The notes under the pieces: generated by a model
Databases searched by the model: none
Told to the model about the DNA's origin: nothing
The model's input: only the letters and a program-made list of their open reading frames with translations
Shown: piece after piece, positions 25,515-33,793 of the stretch
Layout of the letters: every line of letters begins with the position of its first letter
Position numbering within the stretch: the stretch's first letter is position 1
Source: Dehalococcoidia bacterium UBA2158
GTDB lineage: Bacteria; Chloroflexota; Dehalococcoidia; Lucifugimonadales; UBA3495
Assembly: GCA_002328185.1 (NCBI GenBank)
Contig: DCWQ01000021.1
Location: 38,015 to 102,014 of the forward strand
Length of the DNA stretch: 64,000 nt
Reading direction: 5' to 3'
Translations under genes and position numbers: made by a program

Positions 25515-26033
25515 TTGGCCAATCAAGAAGGCGGATTCAGCCCGCAAACGATAATGGATCACCTGAAAGCCAACAATGTTACTCATGTGATCTGGCTACC
25601 CGACAGTGAGACCAACTTCCTATACGTGCTGCTGAAGGAAGAACCCTCATTGGAACTTGTCACCGTAAGCCGGGAGGGTCAGGCGTTCTCCACAGCATCG
25701 GGCCTTTCAGTGGGCGGGGCCAAGCCGGTCATCCTGATACAGAACACGGGCCTGATGGAGTCGGGAGATTCCATGCGGGGCTGGGTCATGGGCATGAATA
25801 TCCCTGTTGTGATGATGGTGGGGTACCGGGGTTGGACCCGTCATGGGGTCGACACCGACACCGCGGCAACCTACACCGAGCATTTCCTCCACGCATTTGG
25901 TATCAAGTATTACCTGGTAGAGAGCGATGCTGATGCGGACCGGATCCAGGTGGCATTCGAGCGGGCCGACCGGACCAAGCAGCCGGTTGCCGTGCTGATT
26001 GGCGATGAATATCACGGTTTTGTTCAGAGATAA
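25515..26033 (+). CDS. ThDP-dependent decarboxylase, alpha (PYR-domain) subunit, ComD-like
   Basis: 172 residues, TTG start with AGAGGT ten bases upstream. It corresponds to the N-terminal PYR domain of ThDP decarboxylases encoded as a separate subunit, as in sulfopyruvate decarboxylase ComDE and phosphonopyruvate decarboxylase relatives. The cofactor-activating Glu is Glu54 in VSREGQAFSTASG; QNTGLMESGD and the MVGYRG motif also fit. Its catalytic partner is the next gene. The 2-oxo acid substrate is unknown. Confidence 0.85.
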   Translation: MANQEGGFSPQTIMDHLKANNVTHVIWLPDSETNFLYVLLKEEPSLELVTVSREGQAFSTASGLSVGGAKPVILIQNTGLMESGDSMRGWVMGMNIPVVMMVGYRGWTRHGVDTDTAATYTEHFLHAFGIKYYLVESDADADRIQVAFERADRTKQPVAVLIGDEYHGFVQR

Positions 26034-26080
26034 CCTAGAGACCAACGCCCAATTTTTGTAGATGAGATTGTAGAGGACTG

Positions 26081-26671
26081 ATGTTCCAGACAGCTGATAT
26101 GTTCAAGGCCTTCGCACCCTACCGGGGGAACGCCGTGGTGATTCCGGGCCGGGGCGGCCGCCACTGGATCAACCTAAGCGATCAGCCGAACCGTGACGTC
26201 CCCCTGGGCGACCCGGCGATGGGCGGCCACGCTTCCTTCGCATTTGGTCTCGCCATGTCTCGGCCCGATGAGAAGGTCATCCTGTTCGACTCGGAAGGCG
26301 ACATCCTGATGAACATGGGCGCGCTGACCACCATTGCAGAAAAAGACCCCAAGAACTTCTACCACTTCGTTCTTGATAATGGCGTTTATGCGACCACGGG
26401 CGGACAGCCAGTGCCGAACGCCCAGAATGTTCAATACGATGTTATCGCCAAAGGGTGCGGCTATCCGTCGACCTACGCCTTCGATAACTTGGAAGACTTC
26501 ACCAACAACATCGAAGAGATCCTCAGCAAGCCCGGCCCGGTGTTCGTGACCATGAAGGTTGCTCCGGAGGTTGAGAACACTCCCATCAACCAACGGGTCC
26601 GCTGGCAGAAGAAAACCCGCGACCAGACCATTGCCGACCTGCAGAAAGACCTGGGGCCTCGGAAGGGTTAG
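26081..26671 (+). CDS. ThDP-dependent decarboxylase, beta (PP-domain) subunit, ComE-like
   Basis: 196 residues matching the C-terminal PP domain, which holds the diphosphate and Mg ion. The usual GDGxLLMNLG motif reads D70-SEGD-ILMNMG: the Asp of GDG is Glu72 and the following position is Asp74. The distal Asn is present in FVLDNGVY. The metal site may be shifted by two residues or weakened. It forms the enzyme with the 172-residue subunit encoded 47 bases upstream. Confidence 0.83.
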   Translation: MFQTADMFKAFAPYRGNAVVIPGRGGRHWINLSDQPNRDVPLGDPAMGGHASFAFGLAMSRPDEKVILFDSEGDILMNMGALTTIAEKDPKNFYHFVLDNGVYATTGGQPVPNAQNVQYDVIAKGCGYPSTYAFDNLEDFTNNIEEILSKPGPVFVTMKVAPEVENTPINQRVRWQKKTRDQTIADLQKDLGPRKG

Positions 26672-26675
26672 ATCG

Positions 26676-27893
26676 TTGGAGACCGGCAAGGAAAACCCTC
26701 AGCCTCTGACTGGAGTCCGGGTCCTCGACCTATCGGGCGACCTGGGCGTTTACTGTGGCAAGTTGTTGGCCGACATAGGCGCCGACGTGATCAAGGTAGA
26801 GCCTCCGGGCGGCGATCCTATGCGCGGCACCGGCCCATTTGTCGAAAGCGCCACACCTCTTGAGAATAGTCTCCACTGGCTGCATTACAACACCAACAAA
26901 CGTGGTATCACCCTGGATATCGCTTCGGATTCCGGAGTTGTTCTGCTTCAGGGTTTGGCGGCAACCGCGGATGTCCTGGTGGAGACTTTTCAGCCCGGAT
27001 ACCTCGGTTCATTGGGACTGGGTTATGAGCACCTCAGCGAAGCTAATGCTGGGCTGGTTTACGCCTCCTTGACGCCCTTTGGCCAGACCGGACCCTACCG
27101 TGGTTACAAGGGCAGCGACCTGACCGGCTTCGCCATGGGCGGCTACATGTACGTCACCGGGTGGCCCGACACCCCACCCAACAAACTCTGGGGTCTGCAG
27201 GCATATCAGACCACTTCCAACCGGGCGTTCATCGGCATCCTCATCGCCCTCTACCACCGTCTCGCCACCGGGGAAGGACAGCATGTGGATGTGTCCATGC
27301 AGGAAGCCGTCACTACCACCACCGAGCACGTGAACACCGCCTACAACTACACCGGCCAGAACGCAGTCCGCTGTGGGTTCCGGCACGGGGGCCAGTTCGT
27401 GGCCACCTGGCAGTGCAAAGACGGCTACGTCAGCATCACCACCAACACCGCAAAAGCGTGGAACGACCTGAGGGCCTGGATGGACGGCGACGGCATGGCC
27501 GGCGACTTGATGGACGAGCAGTACAACGATCGCTTCATCCTCCGTGGTGAACACGGCGCCCACATCGAAGAGCTAGTCGAAGCTTGGACTTTGACCCACA
27601 CCCGTCAGGAGATCACCGACTGGGGGCAAGCCAACCACCACCCCTGGGGTCCGGTGACCACCGCCGCCGAGTTGCTGGACAACGAACAACTCTGGGCCCG
27701 CGGGTTCTATTCCATACCTGCTGGCGAGGATAAATTGGTCTATCCGGGCGCTCCCTACAAGCTGTCAGAGTCTGGCTGGCAGCTTGTCTCGCAGGCGCCG
27801 CAGGTCGGCCAGCACAACAGCCAAGTCTACTGTGAGGAACTGGGTCTGTCGGCGGATGAACTTCAGGACCTGATCACGGCTGGAGTTGTCTAA
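26676..27893 (+). CDS. CaiB/BaiF CoA-transferase lacking the catalytic Asp
   Basis: 405 residues, TTG start four bases after the previous stop, with GGAAGG upstream. The fold is clear (VRVLDLSGDLGVYCGKLLAD, GADVIKVEPPGGDP, TGEGQHVDVSMQEAV). By spacing to the conserved block before TGxGQ, the position of the catalytic Asp is Tyr177 (GLQAYQTTSNRA). It therefore probably cannot form the aspartyl-CoA intermediate itself. The next gene encodes a paralogue that keeps the Asp, and heteromeric family members such as BbsEF are known, so it is likely the non-catalytic partner. Confidence 0.85.
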   Translation: METGKENPQPLTGVRVLDLSGDLGVYCGKLLADIGADVIKVEPPGGDPMRGTGPFVESATPLENSLHWLHYNTNKRGITLDIASDSGVVLLQGLAATADVLVETFQPGYLGSLGLGYEHLSEANAGLVYASLTPFGQTGPYRGYKGSDLTGFAMGGYMYVTGWPDTPPNKLWGLQAYQTTSNRAFIGILIALYHRLATGEGQHVDVSMQEAVTTTTEHVNTAYNYTGQNAVRCGFRHGGQFVATWQCKDGYVSITTNTAKAWNDLRAWMDGDGMAGDLMDEQYNDRFILRGEHGAHIEELVEAWTLTHTRQEITDWGQANHHPWGPVTTAAELLDNEQLWARGFYSIPAGEDKLVYPGAPYKLSESGWQLVSQAPQVGQHNSQVYCEELGLSADELQDLITAGVV

Positions 27894-27894
27894 T

Positions 27895-29100
27895 ATGGCC
27901 CTTGCACTGAAGGGCATCAGAGTGCTCGATTTCACCTGGATACATGCTGGACCCTCGGCCACGCGGATACTCTCCGACCAAGGGGCTCAGGTGATCAAAG
28001 TCGAGTCCAACCAGGCGCTCTCGGTGGTAGGAGGTCCGGCGTCCAATACGGCCCGGGGACTGGGGCAGCGTCACAACTGGAACGCCGGGAAGTCCTCTAT
28101 CTCCTTGAACATGAAGACCGACGCCGGGAAGGAACTGGCCCGGAGACTGGTGGCGGTGTCCGACGTTGTGGCCGAGAATTTCAGCGGCCGGGTGATGCCT
28201 GGCTGGGGTATGGATTACGACGGCATTCGGGATATAAAGCCCGACATCATCATGCTCAGCATGTCGGGGTTCGGGCGCACCGGGCCCTGGAAGGACCGGG
28301 TCAGTTACGGCCAGACGCTCCAAGCCTGGTCTGGGTTCACCGACCTGACCGGCTTTCCCGACACCAAGCCCAGCGGCCCGGCCAGCGCCTACAGCGACGC
28401 GGTTGGCGGCATGGCGGGCGCACAGGCAGTTCTGCTGGCATTGATTCAGCGGGCGCGGACCGGCCGGGGCCAGTGGATCGACGTCTCCCAGATGGAGGCC
28501 ATGTCCTCGCTATTGGGCCCCCTAACCTTGGAACTGAGCGCGAAAGGAAACGATGTTCAACGAACAGGCAACCGGCTGCATCATGGCGGCGGCGCTCCCC
28601 ACGGGGCCTACCGTTGTAAAGGCAACGATCGCTGGTTGGCGATAACGGTTTTCACCGATGACGAGTGGAGCGCTTTCGTCGGGGCCATCGGCTCTCCTGA
28701 TTGGGCCTCCGACCATCGGTTTGCCAATTCTGAGTCCCGCCTAAGCTACGCCGACGACCTGGACAAGCTGGTTGAGTCTTGGACCTCGGAGCAAAACGCT
28801 GAGGACGCGATGCACCTCTTACAAGCGGCCGGGGTTGCCGCCGGGGTGGTTCAGACCGGCAAAGACATGGCCGAAAACGACCCGCATCTGCGGGAGCGCG
28901 GTATTTTCCACCAAGTCGCCGACTCCGCTGGGACAATGCGCACTATCGAAAGAGCGCCCTACAAACTGTCCCGAACGCCCGGCAAAGTCACCGGAGGAGC
29001 CCCGGAATTCGGCGCCGACCAGGACTTTGTCCTTAGGGATATATTGGGCGTTAATGACGAAGAACTGGCGGAGATGGCCATCGCCGGGGCATTTGATTAA
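27895..29100 (+). CDS. CaiB/BaiF CoA-transferase (catalytic partner)
   Basis: 401 residues, ATG one base after the previous stop with GGAG upstream, indicating translational coupling. The catalytic Asp is Asp168 in ASAYSDAVGG, followed by TGRGQWIDVSQMEA. Family III CoA-transferases exchange CoA between a donor such as succinyl-CoA and an acceptor acid. Coupling to the Asp-less paralogue suggests an obligate heteromer that activates the substrate for the thiolase-like enzyme encoded downstream. Confidence 0.88.
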   Translation: MALALKGIRVLDFTWIHAGPSATRILSDQGAQVIKVESNQALSVVGGPASNTARGLGQRHNWNAGKSSISLNMKTDAGKELARRLVAVSDVVAENFSGRVMPGWGMDYDGIRDIKPDIIMLSMSGFGRTGPWKDRVSYGQTLQAWSGFTDLTGFPDTKPSGPASAYSDAVGGMAGAQAVLLALIQRARTGRGQWIDVSQMEAMSSLLGPLTLELSAKGNDVQRTGNRLHHGGGAPHGAYRCKGNDRWLAITVFTDDEWSAFVGAIGSPDWASDHRFANSESRLSYADDLDKLVESWTSEQNAEDAMHLLQAAGVAAGVVQTGKDMAENDPHLRERGIFHQVADSAGTMRTIERAPYKLSRTPGKVTGGAPEFGADQDFVLRDILGVNDEELAEMAIAGAFD

Positions 29101-29112
29101 CCCATTCGCCGA

Positions 29113-29141
29113 TTGTAAAACCAGGTTTCAGAAGCGATAAT
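29113..29141 (+). promoter_or_regulatory. Promoter candidate before the thiolase-like gene
   Basis: TTGTAA (29113-29118) and GATAAT (29136-29141) with 17 bp spacing lie in the 98-base gap, about 58 bases before the ATG. It would allow the thiolase/OB-fold pair to be expressed separately from the CoA-transferases. Confidence 0.5.
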
Positions 29142-29198
29142 ACGGCTCGATTTCCAGCCTCAATTTTGACTGGAAATGACCGACACTAAGGAGACACC

Positions 29199-30419
29199 AT
29201 GGAGACCAGCCTTGTAGGGAAATATGCCATCGTTGGCATTGGCGAGACTGAATACAGCCGGGCTTCTGGCCGTACCACTAGGGCCATGGGCGCGATGGCC
29301 ATCCGGAGGGCCATGGACGACGCCGGACTGGGTTCCGGCGACGTTGACGGGATGCTCAGCTACCACAGCGGGGATTCCACACCGTCGACGTCCATCATGT
29401 ACGACCTGGGGCTCAGGCCCAACTTCTATATGGACTGCTCTGGTGGCGGATCCAGCTCCGAGGCCTTGATCGGCCTAGCCATGGGCGCCATTGAGGCCGG
29501 CATGTGCGACACCGTGGCCATCTTCCGGTCCATGAACGGTTACTCCAACTTCCGCATCGGTGGCACCGGCGCCAGAGCTGCTTCGGGCATATCCGGCCTA
29601 GATTTAATGAAACGCCCCTACGGTCTGATCAGCGCTGTGCAGCAATTCGCCTTCAATTTCACCAAGCACATGGCAACCTATGGGGTGAAGAGCGAGGACC
29701 TGGCCCATATCAAAGTCGCCCACAGCAACCACGCCAGCAACAACCCCAAAGCAATGATGAAACAAAGGGTCACCGTTCAAGACGTGACGGACTCTCGCTG
29801 GATCATCCGCCCCGTGGCCCATCTGCTGGACTGCTGCCTGGAGACCGACAACGCCACCTGCGTGATAGTCACCTCCGCCGAGCGGGCCAAGAACCTGAAA
29901 CAAACTCCGGCCCACATCATCGGAGTCCAGGGCAGGGGCACCAAGCATGGCGGCGACTTCCACCTTCAGCACGGCAACCTGCCTGCGGTGGCGGGCCAAT
30001 ACGTCGGTCCACGCATCTTCGAACAGGCGGGGATCAAGCACGAAGATGTTGACGTCACTGGCTGCTACGACGCCTTCACCTACACTGTCATCCTCCAGTT
30101 GGAGGACTACGGCTGGTGCAAGAAGGGCGAGGGCAAGGACTACGTCAAGAGCGGTGTCATCAACCTGGGCGGGGCCCGGCCCAACAACACGAGCGGCGGC
30201 CATCTGTGCGAGGCCTACACCCACGGGATGAATATGGTCATCGAAAACGTGCGGCAGCTACGGGGCGCCGTTGACGACTATTGCCCCAACGCCGCCGACG
30301 GTGTGCACACCTATGACTATTCTGAGGGCGGCTGCCGACAGGTTAAGGACGCCAAGATCAGCATGAATATGGGATGGGGTACCCCCGCAGTGGGGAGCGC
30401 TCTCATCATGAGGAAGTAA
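29199..30419 (+). CDS. Thiolase-family (SCP2-thiolase / lipid-transfer-like) protein
   Basis: 406 residues of the non-canonical thiolases that pair with an OB-fold protein. The N-terminal YAIVGIGETEYSR, a Cys in DCSGGGSSSEALIG at the nucleophile position, CYDAFTYT, and GGHLCEAYTHG in place of the GHP loop are visible. The second catalytic Cys expected near the C-terminus (CxG) is replaced by WGTPAVGSAL. Such proteins cleave or form beta-oxoacyl-CoA bonds, as BbsB does with BbsA. It is coupled to the OB-fold gene four bases downstream. Confidence 0.85.
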   Translation: METSLVGKYAIVGIGETEYSRASGRTTRAMGAMAIRRAMDDAGLGSGDVDGMLSYHSGDSTPSTSIMYDLGLRPNFYMDCSGGGSSSEALIGLAMGAIEAGMCDTVAIFRSMNGYSNFRIGGTGARAASGISGLDLMKRPYGLISAVQQFAFNFTKHMATYGVKSEDLAHIKVAHSNHASNNPKAMMKQRVTVQDVTDSRWIIRPVAHLLDCCLETDNATCVIVTSAERAKNLKQTPAHIIGVQGRGTKHGGDFHLQHGNLPAVAGQYVGPRIFEQAGIKHEDVDVTGCYDAFTYTVILQLEDYGWCKKGEGKDYVKSGVINLGGARPNNTSGGHLCEAYTHGMNMVIENVRQLRGAVDDYCPNAADGVHTYDYSEGGCRQVKDAKISMNMGWGTPAVGSALIMRK

Positions 30420-30423
30420 CAAC

Positions 30424-30927
30424 ATGGCTAATTACGAATACCGAGGCCAGATGCTGAGCATCCCAGAGAACGACAGCGAGTACCGCGGCTACTTCGAGGC
30501 CGCAGGTGAGCACCGGCTGGTGGTTAAGAAATGCGGTGCTTGCGGTCTATTGCGCGGAGAACCGGGTCCCGCCTGTCCGTGGTGTCCCTCCCTGGACTGG
30601 GAGTGGGTTGAGGTCAGCGGCAAGGGGGCCATTTACAGTTATCAGATCGTCGCCCATACCGTGGTGCCCGCTCTGAAGGAACTGGCGCCCTTCGCCATCG
30701 TCTTGGTGGAATTGGATGAGCAGAGCGGCCAGCCGACACCGGAAGACGGCCTCCGCATCGTAACTAACCTGCTGGATGCCGACCTGAAACCGGAGAAAGA
30801 GGAGAACGTGGCCATCGGCGCCCGCGTCGAGGTCATCTTCGACGACGAGCCTGATGGAATCAGCATCCCCCATTTCAAGTTGTCCGGAGAGCCGCCCAAG
30901 GGGCAGACTTGGCAGCATACGTTTTAG
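30424..30927 (+). CDS. Zn-ribbon/OB-fold (DUF35, BbsA-like) partner protein
   Basis: 167 residues. A rubredoxin-like zinc ribbon, CGACG then CPWC, is followed by an OB-fold (GKGAIYSYQIVAHT, PFAIVLVELDE, NVAIGARVEVIFDDE). DUF35 proteins form complexes with thiolase-like enzymes and help bind the acyl-CoA. Its position four bases after the thiolase-like gene is the normal arrangement for such pairs. Confidence 0.9.
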   Translation: MANYEYRGQMLSIPENDSEYRGYFEAAGEHRLVVKKCGACGLLRGEPGPACPWCPSLDWEWVEVSGKGAIYSYQIVAHTVVPALKELAPFAIVLVELDEQSGQPTPEDGLRIVTNLLDADLKPEKEENVAIGARVEVIFDDEPDGISIPHFKLSGEPPKGQTWQHTF

Positions 30928-30939
30928 GCAAAAATACCT

Positions 30940-31037
30940 TTCGTACTGAGCTTGTCGAAAGATGCGAATAAGTCATTCTTGCATCGGACACAGGCTTGAA
31001 TGCAAACGGTGGTTCGACAGGCTCCCATGAGCGGAAA
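30940..31037. repeat. Inverted-arm repeat, TCGACAGGCTCA family
   Basis: Arms TTTCGTACTGAGCTTGTCGA near 30940 and GTGGTTCGACAGGCTCCCATG near 31010 occur in the opposite order to the copies at 16981 and 25376. The unit fills the gap between the OB-fold and HAD genes. Confidence 0.5.
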
Positions 31038-31072
31038 AAGGTACTTTGATACTGGCAACCCAGCACACGAGA

Positions 31073-31438
31073 ATGGACAGATATTTGACCAGGCTGATCA
31101 GCTTTGACATCGACGGCACCCTCGAAATCGGCGACCCTCCGGGCGGCATCACCATGGAGATGGTCCGTCGGGTGAAGGGTTTGGGGTACTTGATCGGCAG
31201 TTGCTCGGACCGCACCGTGAGCGAGCAACGCCGCATCTGGCGGGACAACGGCATCAAGGTGGAGTTCACCGTGCTGAAGCACCGGCTTGAAGAGGTCAAG
31301 GAGCAGATCCCAGCAGACGAGTACTATCACGTCGGCGACACCGAGGCCGACAGGCGGGCATCGCTCCAAGCCGGGTTCAATTTTCTGCCCATGGACGATG
31401 CCGTCATTCGTTTCTTGAACGGGTTAACGCCCCAATAG
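31073..31438 (+). CDS. Minimal HAD-superfamily hydrolase
   Basis: 121 residues with the four HAD motifs in a compact, cap-less form: FDIDGTLE (nucleophile Asp), a Ser in GSCSDRT, the motif III Lys in VLKHRLEE and the acidic GDTEAD. It is probably a small phosphatase. A TTG at 31046 is an alternative start; the ATG at 31073 is preferred by fit to the domain although its ribosome binding site is weak. The methyltransferase gene starts at the base after its stop. Confidence 0.75.
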   Translation: MDRYLTRLISFDIDGTLEIGDPPGGITMEMVRRVKGLGYLIGSCSDRTVSEQRRIWRDNGIKVEFTVLKHRLEEVKEQIPADEYYHVGDTEADRRASLQAGFNFLPMDDAVIRFLNGLTPQ

Positions 31439-32191
31439 GTGGCCAAAATAATCAACCGGCTTTACGGCGACTTGTCCTATCTCTGGCCGATCATCAGCCC
31501 GCCTGAGGAGTATGGCAGCGAGGCTGCGTTCTTCGGCGATGTTGTTCATGAGGAACTGGGTTCCGGTAGACATAAGTTGCTGGAAATGGGCGTGGGCGGC
31601 GGGCACAACCTCTCCCATCTAACACTCGATTTCGAATGCACCGCCGTCGATCTGTCGCCCGACATGGTGGCCCTCTCGCAGGGTCTCAATCCCGAGGTCG
31701 AACACTACGTAGGCGACATGCGCTACATTCGCCTCGGGCAGACCTTCGATGCCGTGCTGGTCCACGATGCCGCCTCATATCTACTGACCGAGCAGGACCT
31801 TCAGGAGACCTTCGCCACCGCAGTGGCCCACCTGCGGCCCGGAGGCGTGTTGATGGTGGCCCCGGACTGGGTGCAAGAGACCTTCCCCGACGGATGGGTC
31901 TACACCTGGGACCGGCTGCAGGGGGACATCGAGGTCAACATTCAGGAAGTCATGACGGACCCGGACCCGACGGATACCCAGGTGGAATCAACCTACACCT
32001 ACACCATCAAGAAAGACGGGCAAACGACGGTGGAGGTAGACACCCACATAACGGGCATATTCCCCCTCAACACCTGGACCGATCTGATGGGGCAGGACGG
32101 GTTCTCGGTGGAAGTGCGCTCCCTGCCACCCAACAAGGGCGGCTATGGTTCTTGGCTGTTTATCGGACTTCTTGGAATGTCCAGAAGTTGA
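31439..32191 (+). CDS. Class I SAM-dependent methyltransferase
   Basis: 250 residues, GTG start directly after the HAD stop. The SAM-binding motif LLEMGVGGGHNLSHL, the acidic TAVDLSPDM, the VGDMRYIRLGQTFDAV region and the HLRPGGVLMVAPDW strand are typical of ubiquinone/menaquinone-type methyltransferases. The C-terminal half with VESTYTYTIKKDGQTTVEVDTH is common in uncharacterised members. The substrate is unknown. Confidence 0.87.
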   Translation: MAKIINRLYGDLSYLWPIISPPEEYGSEAAFFGDVVHEELGSGRHKLLEMGVGGGHNLSHLTLDFECTAVDLSPDMVALSQGLNPEVEHYVGDMRYIRLGQTFDAVLVHDAASYLLTEQDLQETFATAVAHLRPGGVLMVAPDWVQETFPDGWVYTWDRLQGDIEVNIQEVMTDPDPTDTQVESTYTYTIKKDGQTTVEVDTHITGIFPLNTWTDLMGQDGFSVEVRSLPPNKGGYGSWLFIGLLGMSRS

Positions 32192-32339
32192 CCGCACCCG
32201 AAGAGGTGGCCCCAACGGACCTCAACACGAACGGATGAGCCAAGCCCGTCTTGAACGAACCGTTGGACCGAATCGTTCGCCCCGAACTCCGCAGAAGGGC
32301 GCGCATAAGTCATGCTTCCGAGCTCGTGAACTCGAACTT

Positions 32340-32368
32340 AGGCCAGCGGTGGTTCGACAGCTCTCACC
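32340..32368. repeat. Degenerate TCGACAGGCTCA-family arm
   Basis: GTGGTTCGACAGCTCTCACC closely resembles the arms at 31010 and 16987. A decayed second arm (CGAGCTCGTGAACTCGAAC) lies just upstream. The gap 32192-32430 shows no gene. Confidence 0.4.
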
Positions 32369-32430
32369 ACGAACCAATTCCAATTCCGAACAGCGCCGCT
32401 GAGTAAATTGGCCGGAGCCGGGACTGAAGT

Positions 32431-33759
32431 TTAATCGTCGTCGCCGGAGACGGTGCCGGCCAGGAATTCAGCCACGTCCTCGAGTCCTTGTTCCTTGAGC
32501 TGGTCGGCGGCGAATCCCTCGGCTATGGTGGTGTCCATTTCTTTAGACAGGTGCTCGGCCTGTAGGTCTTTCAAGACACCGCGTCCTTCGATGGCAACCC
32601 TCTGCAGCAGCTTGCGCCACTGGATGATCTCAGCGTCGGTCCCCGATAGTTTTTCAGGTGTGTCGTAGCGCTGGGGCACCATGATCCTGGCGTCTTGATT
32701 GGAGAACTGGATGTTCATCACCCAGTTATGCCAGAGGAAAAAATGGACCCGCTCGTAGATGCGTCCCATCAGGCTGCCGGGACGGGTGGTGTGGTAGTAC
32801 ACGATTCGAGATGTGCCTTCGTCGATGGGCACGCACATCCGGGTATACATGTGGGTGCGCAGGTCGGTGCGGAACATGCCGGGCAGATGGTGCCCCGGAC
32901 CCCACAGGGGGTTGTCGGTGGTTGCCGACTTGCTGAGGCGCCGCTTGTTGGCCGGTATGAAGACCCAGTTCCAGAGCAGACGCCACTTGCCCTTGGGCCA
33001 GCGGCCCAGACCCTCGAAGCTGTCCTGGTACGGGAGCTTTCCCCTGAGGAGGCCGAAATACTCTTTGAAGCCCCAGGAACGGCGAGGATTCCCCGTCGTT
33101 GGCGAATCGCCCCAGATCACGTTGAAGCCGTTGCCCACGAAGACCGGCCGGATTCGTGGGGAGCGACCGTAAGGGTCCAGAGGGCCGCGTCCGTACATCA
33201 GTATGGAATCCCTGTGCACGTAATACACATGGGAATCCATGGAGTTTTCCAGGGCCACTCGCCAGTCCACCGGCCAGTCGGCGATGCGGTAGAGAACCTG
33301 GCTCTTCTCTTCGAAGAACTCCTCGGGAACATCCTCTTCTATAGAGGCCGGTTCGCTTTCACCCATCCAGACGAAGACCATGCCCTTCAGAGTCTGGGTG
33401 GGGTATTTGCGGACCTGGACCTTGCCGGGGATACGGGAGTTGGGGCCCTCGCTGAGGACCGAGATACATTCGCCCGCGCCGTCGAAAACCCAACCATGGT
33501 AAGGACAGGCTACAGTGCCCTTGAAGTGGCAATCGCCCTGGGCCAGGCTGGCGCCACGGTGGGGGCAAACGTCCCAGAGGGCTGCCACGTCGCCATTCTC
33601 ATCACGGAAGAAGCACAGTTCCTCGCCCAGCATCCGGAGGCGCACCGGCTTCTTGCCGACCTTGCTGTCCAGGAGGGCCGGGTACCAGAACTCGCGGAGT
33701 CCCGAGGCCGGGGCCAATTCCCTGCGGTCAAGGTCTGTCCGTTTAGCTTCTGACACCAT
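32431..33759 (-). CDS. Rieske oxygenase, phthalate-dioxygenase / PaO type
   Basis: 442 residues of the alpha-only Rieske oxygenases. The [2Fe-2S] ligands lie in CPHRGASL and CPYHGWVF, and the mononuclear iron site in LENSMDSHVYYVHRDS. It differs from the BphA-type alpha subunits elsewhere in the window, and no beta subunit is needed. It is the last gene of a leftward operon with two LigB-type dioxygenases, so it may hydroxylate, demethylate or dechlorinate a ring before extradiol cleavage. The reductase is not encoded nearby. Confidence 0.92.
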   Translation of the reverse strand: MVSEAKRTDLDRRELAPASGLREFWYPALLDSKVGKKPVRLRMLGEELCFFRDENGDVAALWDVCPHRGASLAQGDCHFKGTVACPYHGWVFDGAGECISVLSEGPNSRIPGKVQVRKYPTQTLKGMVFVWMGESEPASIEEDVPEEFFEEKSQVLYRIADWPVDWRVALENSMDSHVYYVHRDSILMYGRGPLDPYGRSPRIRPVFVGNGFNVIWGDSPTTGNPRRSWGFKEYFGLLRGKLPYQDSFEGLGRWPKGKWRLLWNWVFIPANKRRLSKSATTDNPLWGPGHHLPGMFRTDLRTHMYTRMCVPIDEGTSRIVYYHTTRPGSLMGRIYERVHFFLWHNWVMNIQFSNQDARIMVPQRYDTPEKLSGTDAEIIQWRKLLQRVAIEGRGVLKDLQAEHLSKEMDTTIAEGFAADQLKEQGLEDVAEFLAGTVSGDDD

Positions 33760-33793
33760 AATCAGTTCCTCTTTAATATAACCGGTTCGTCCC

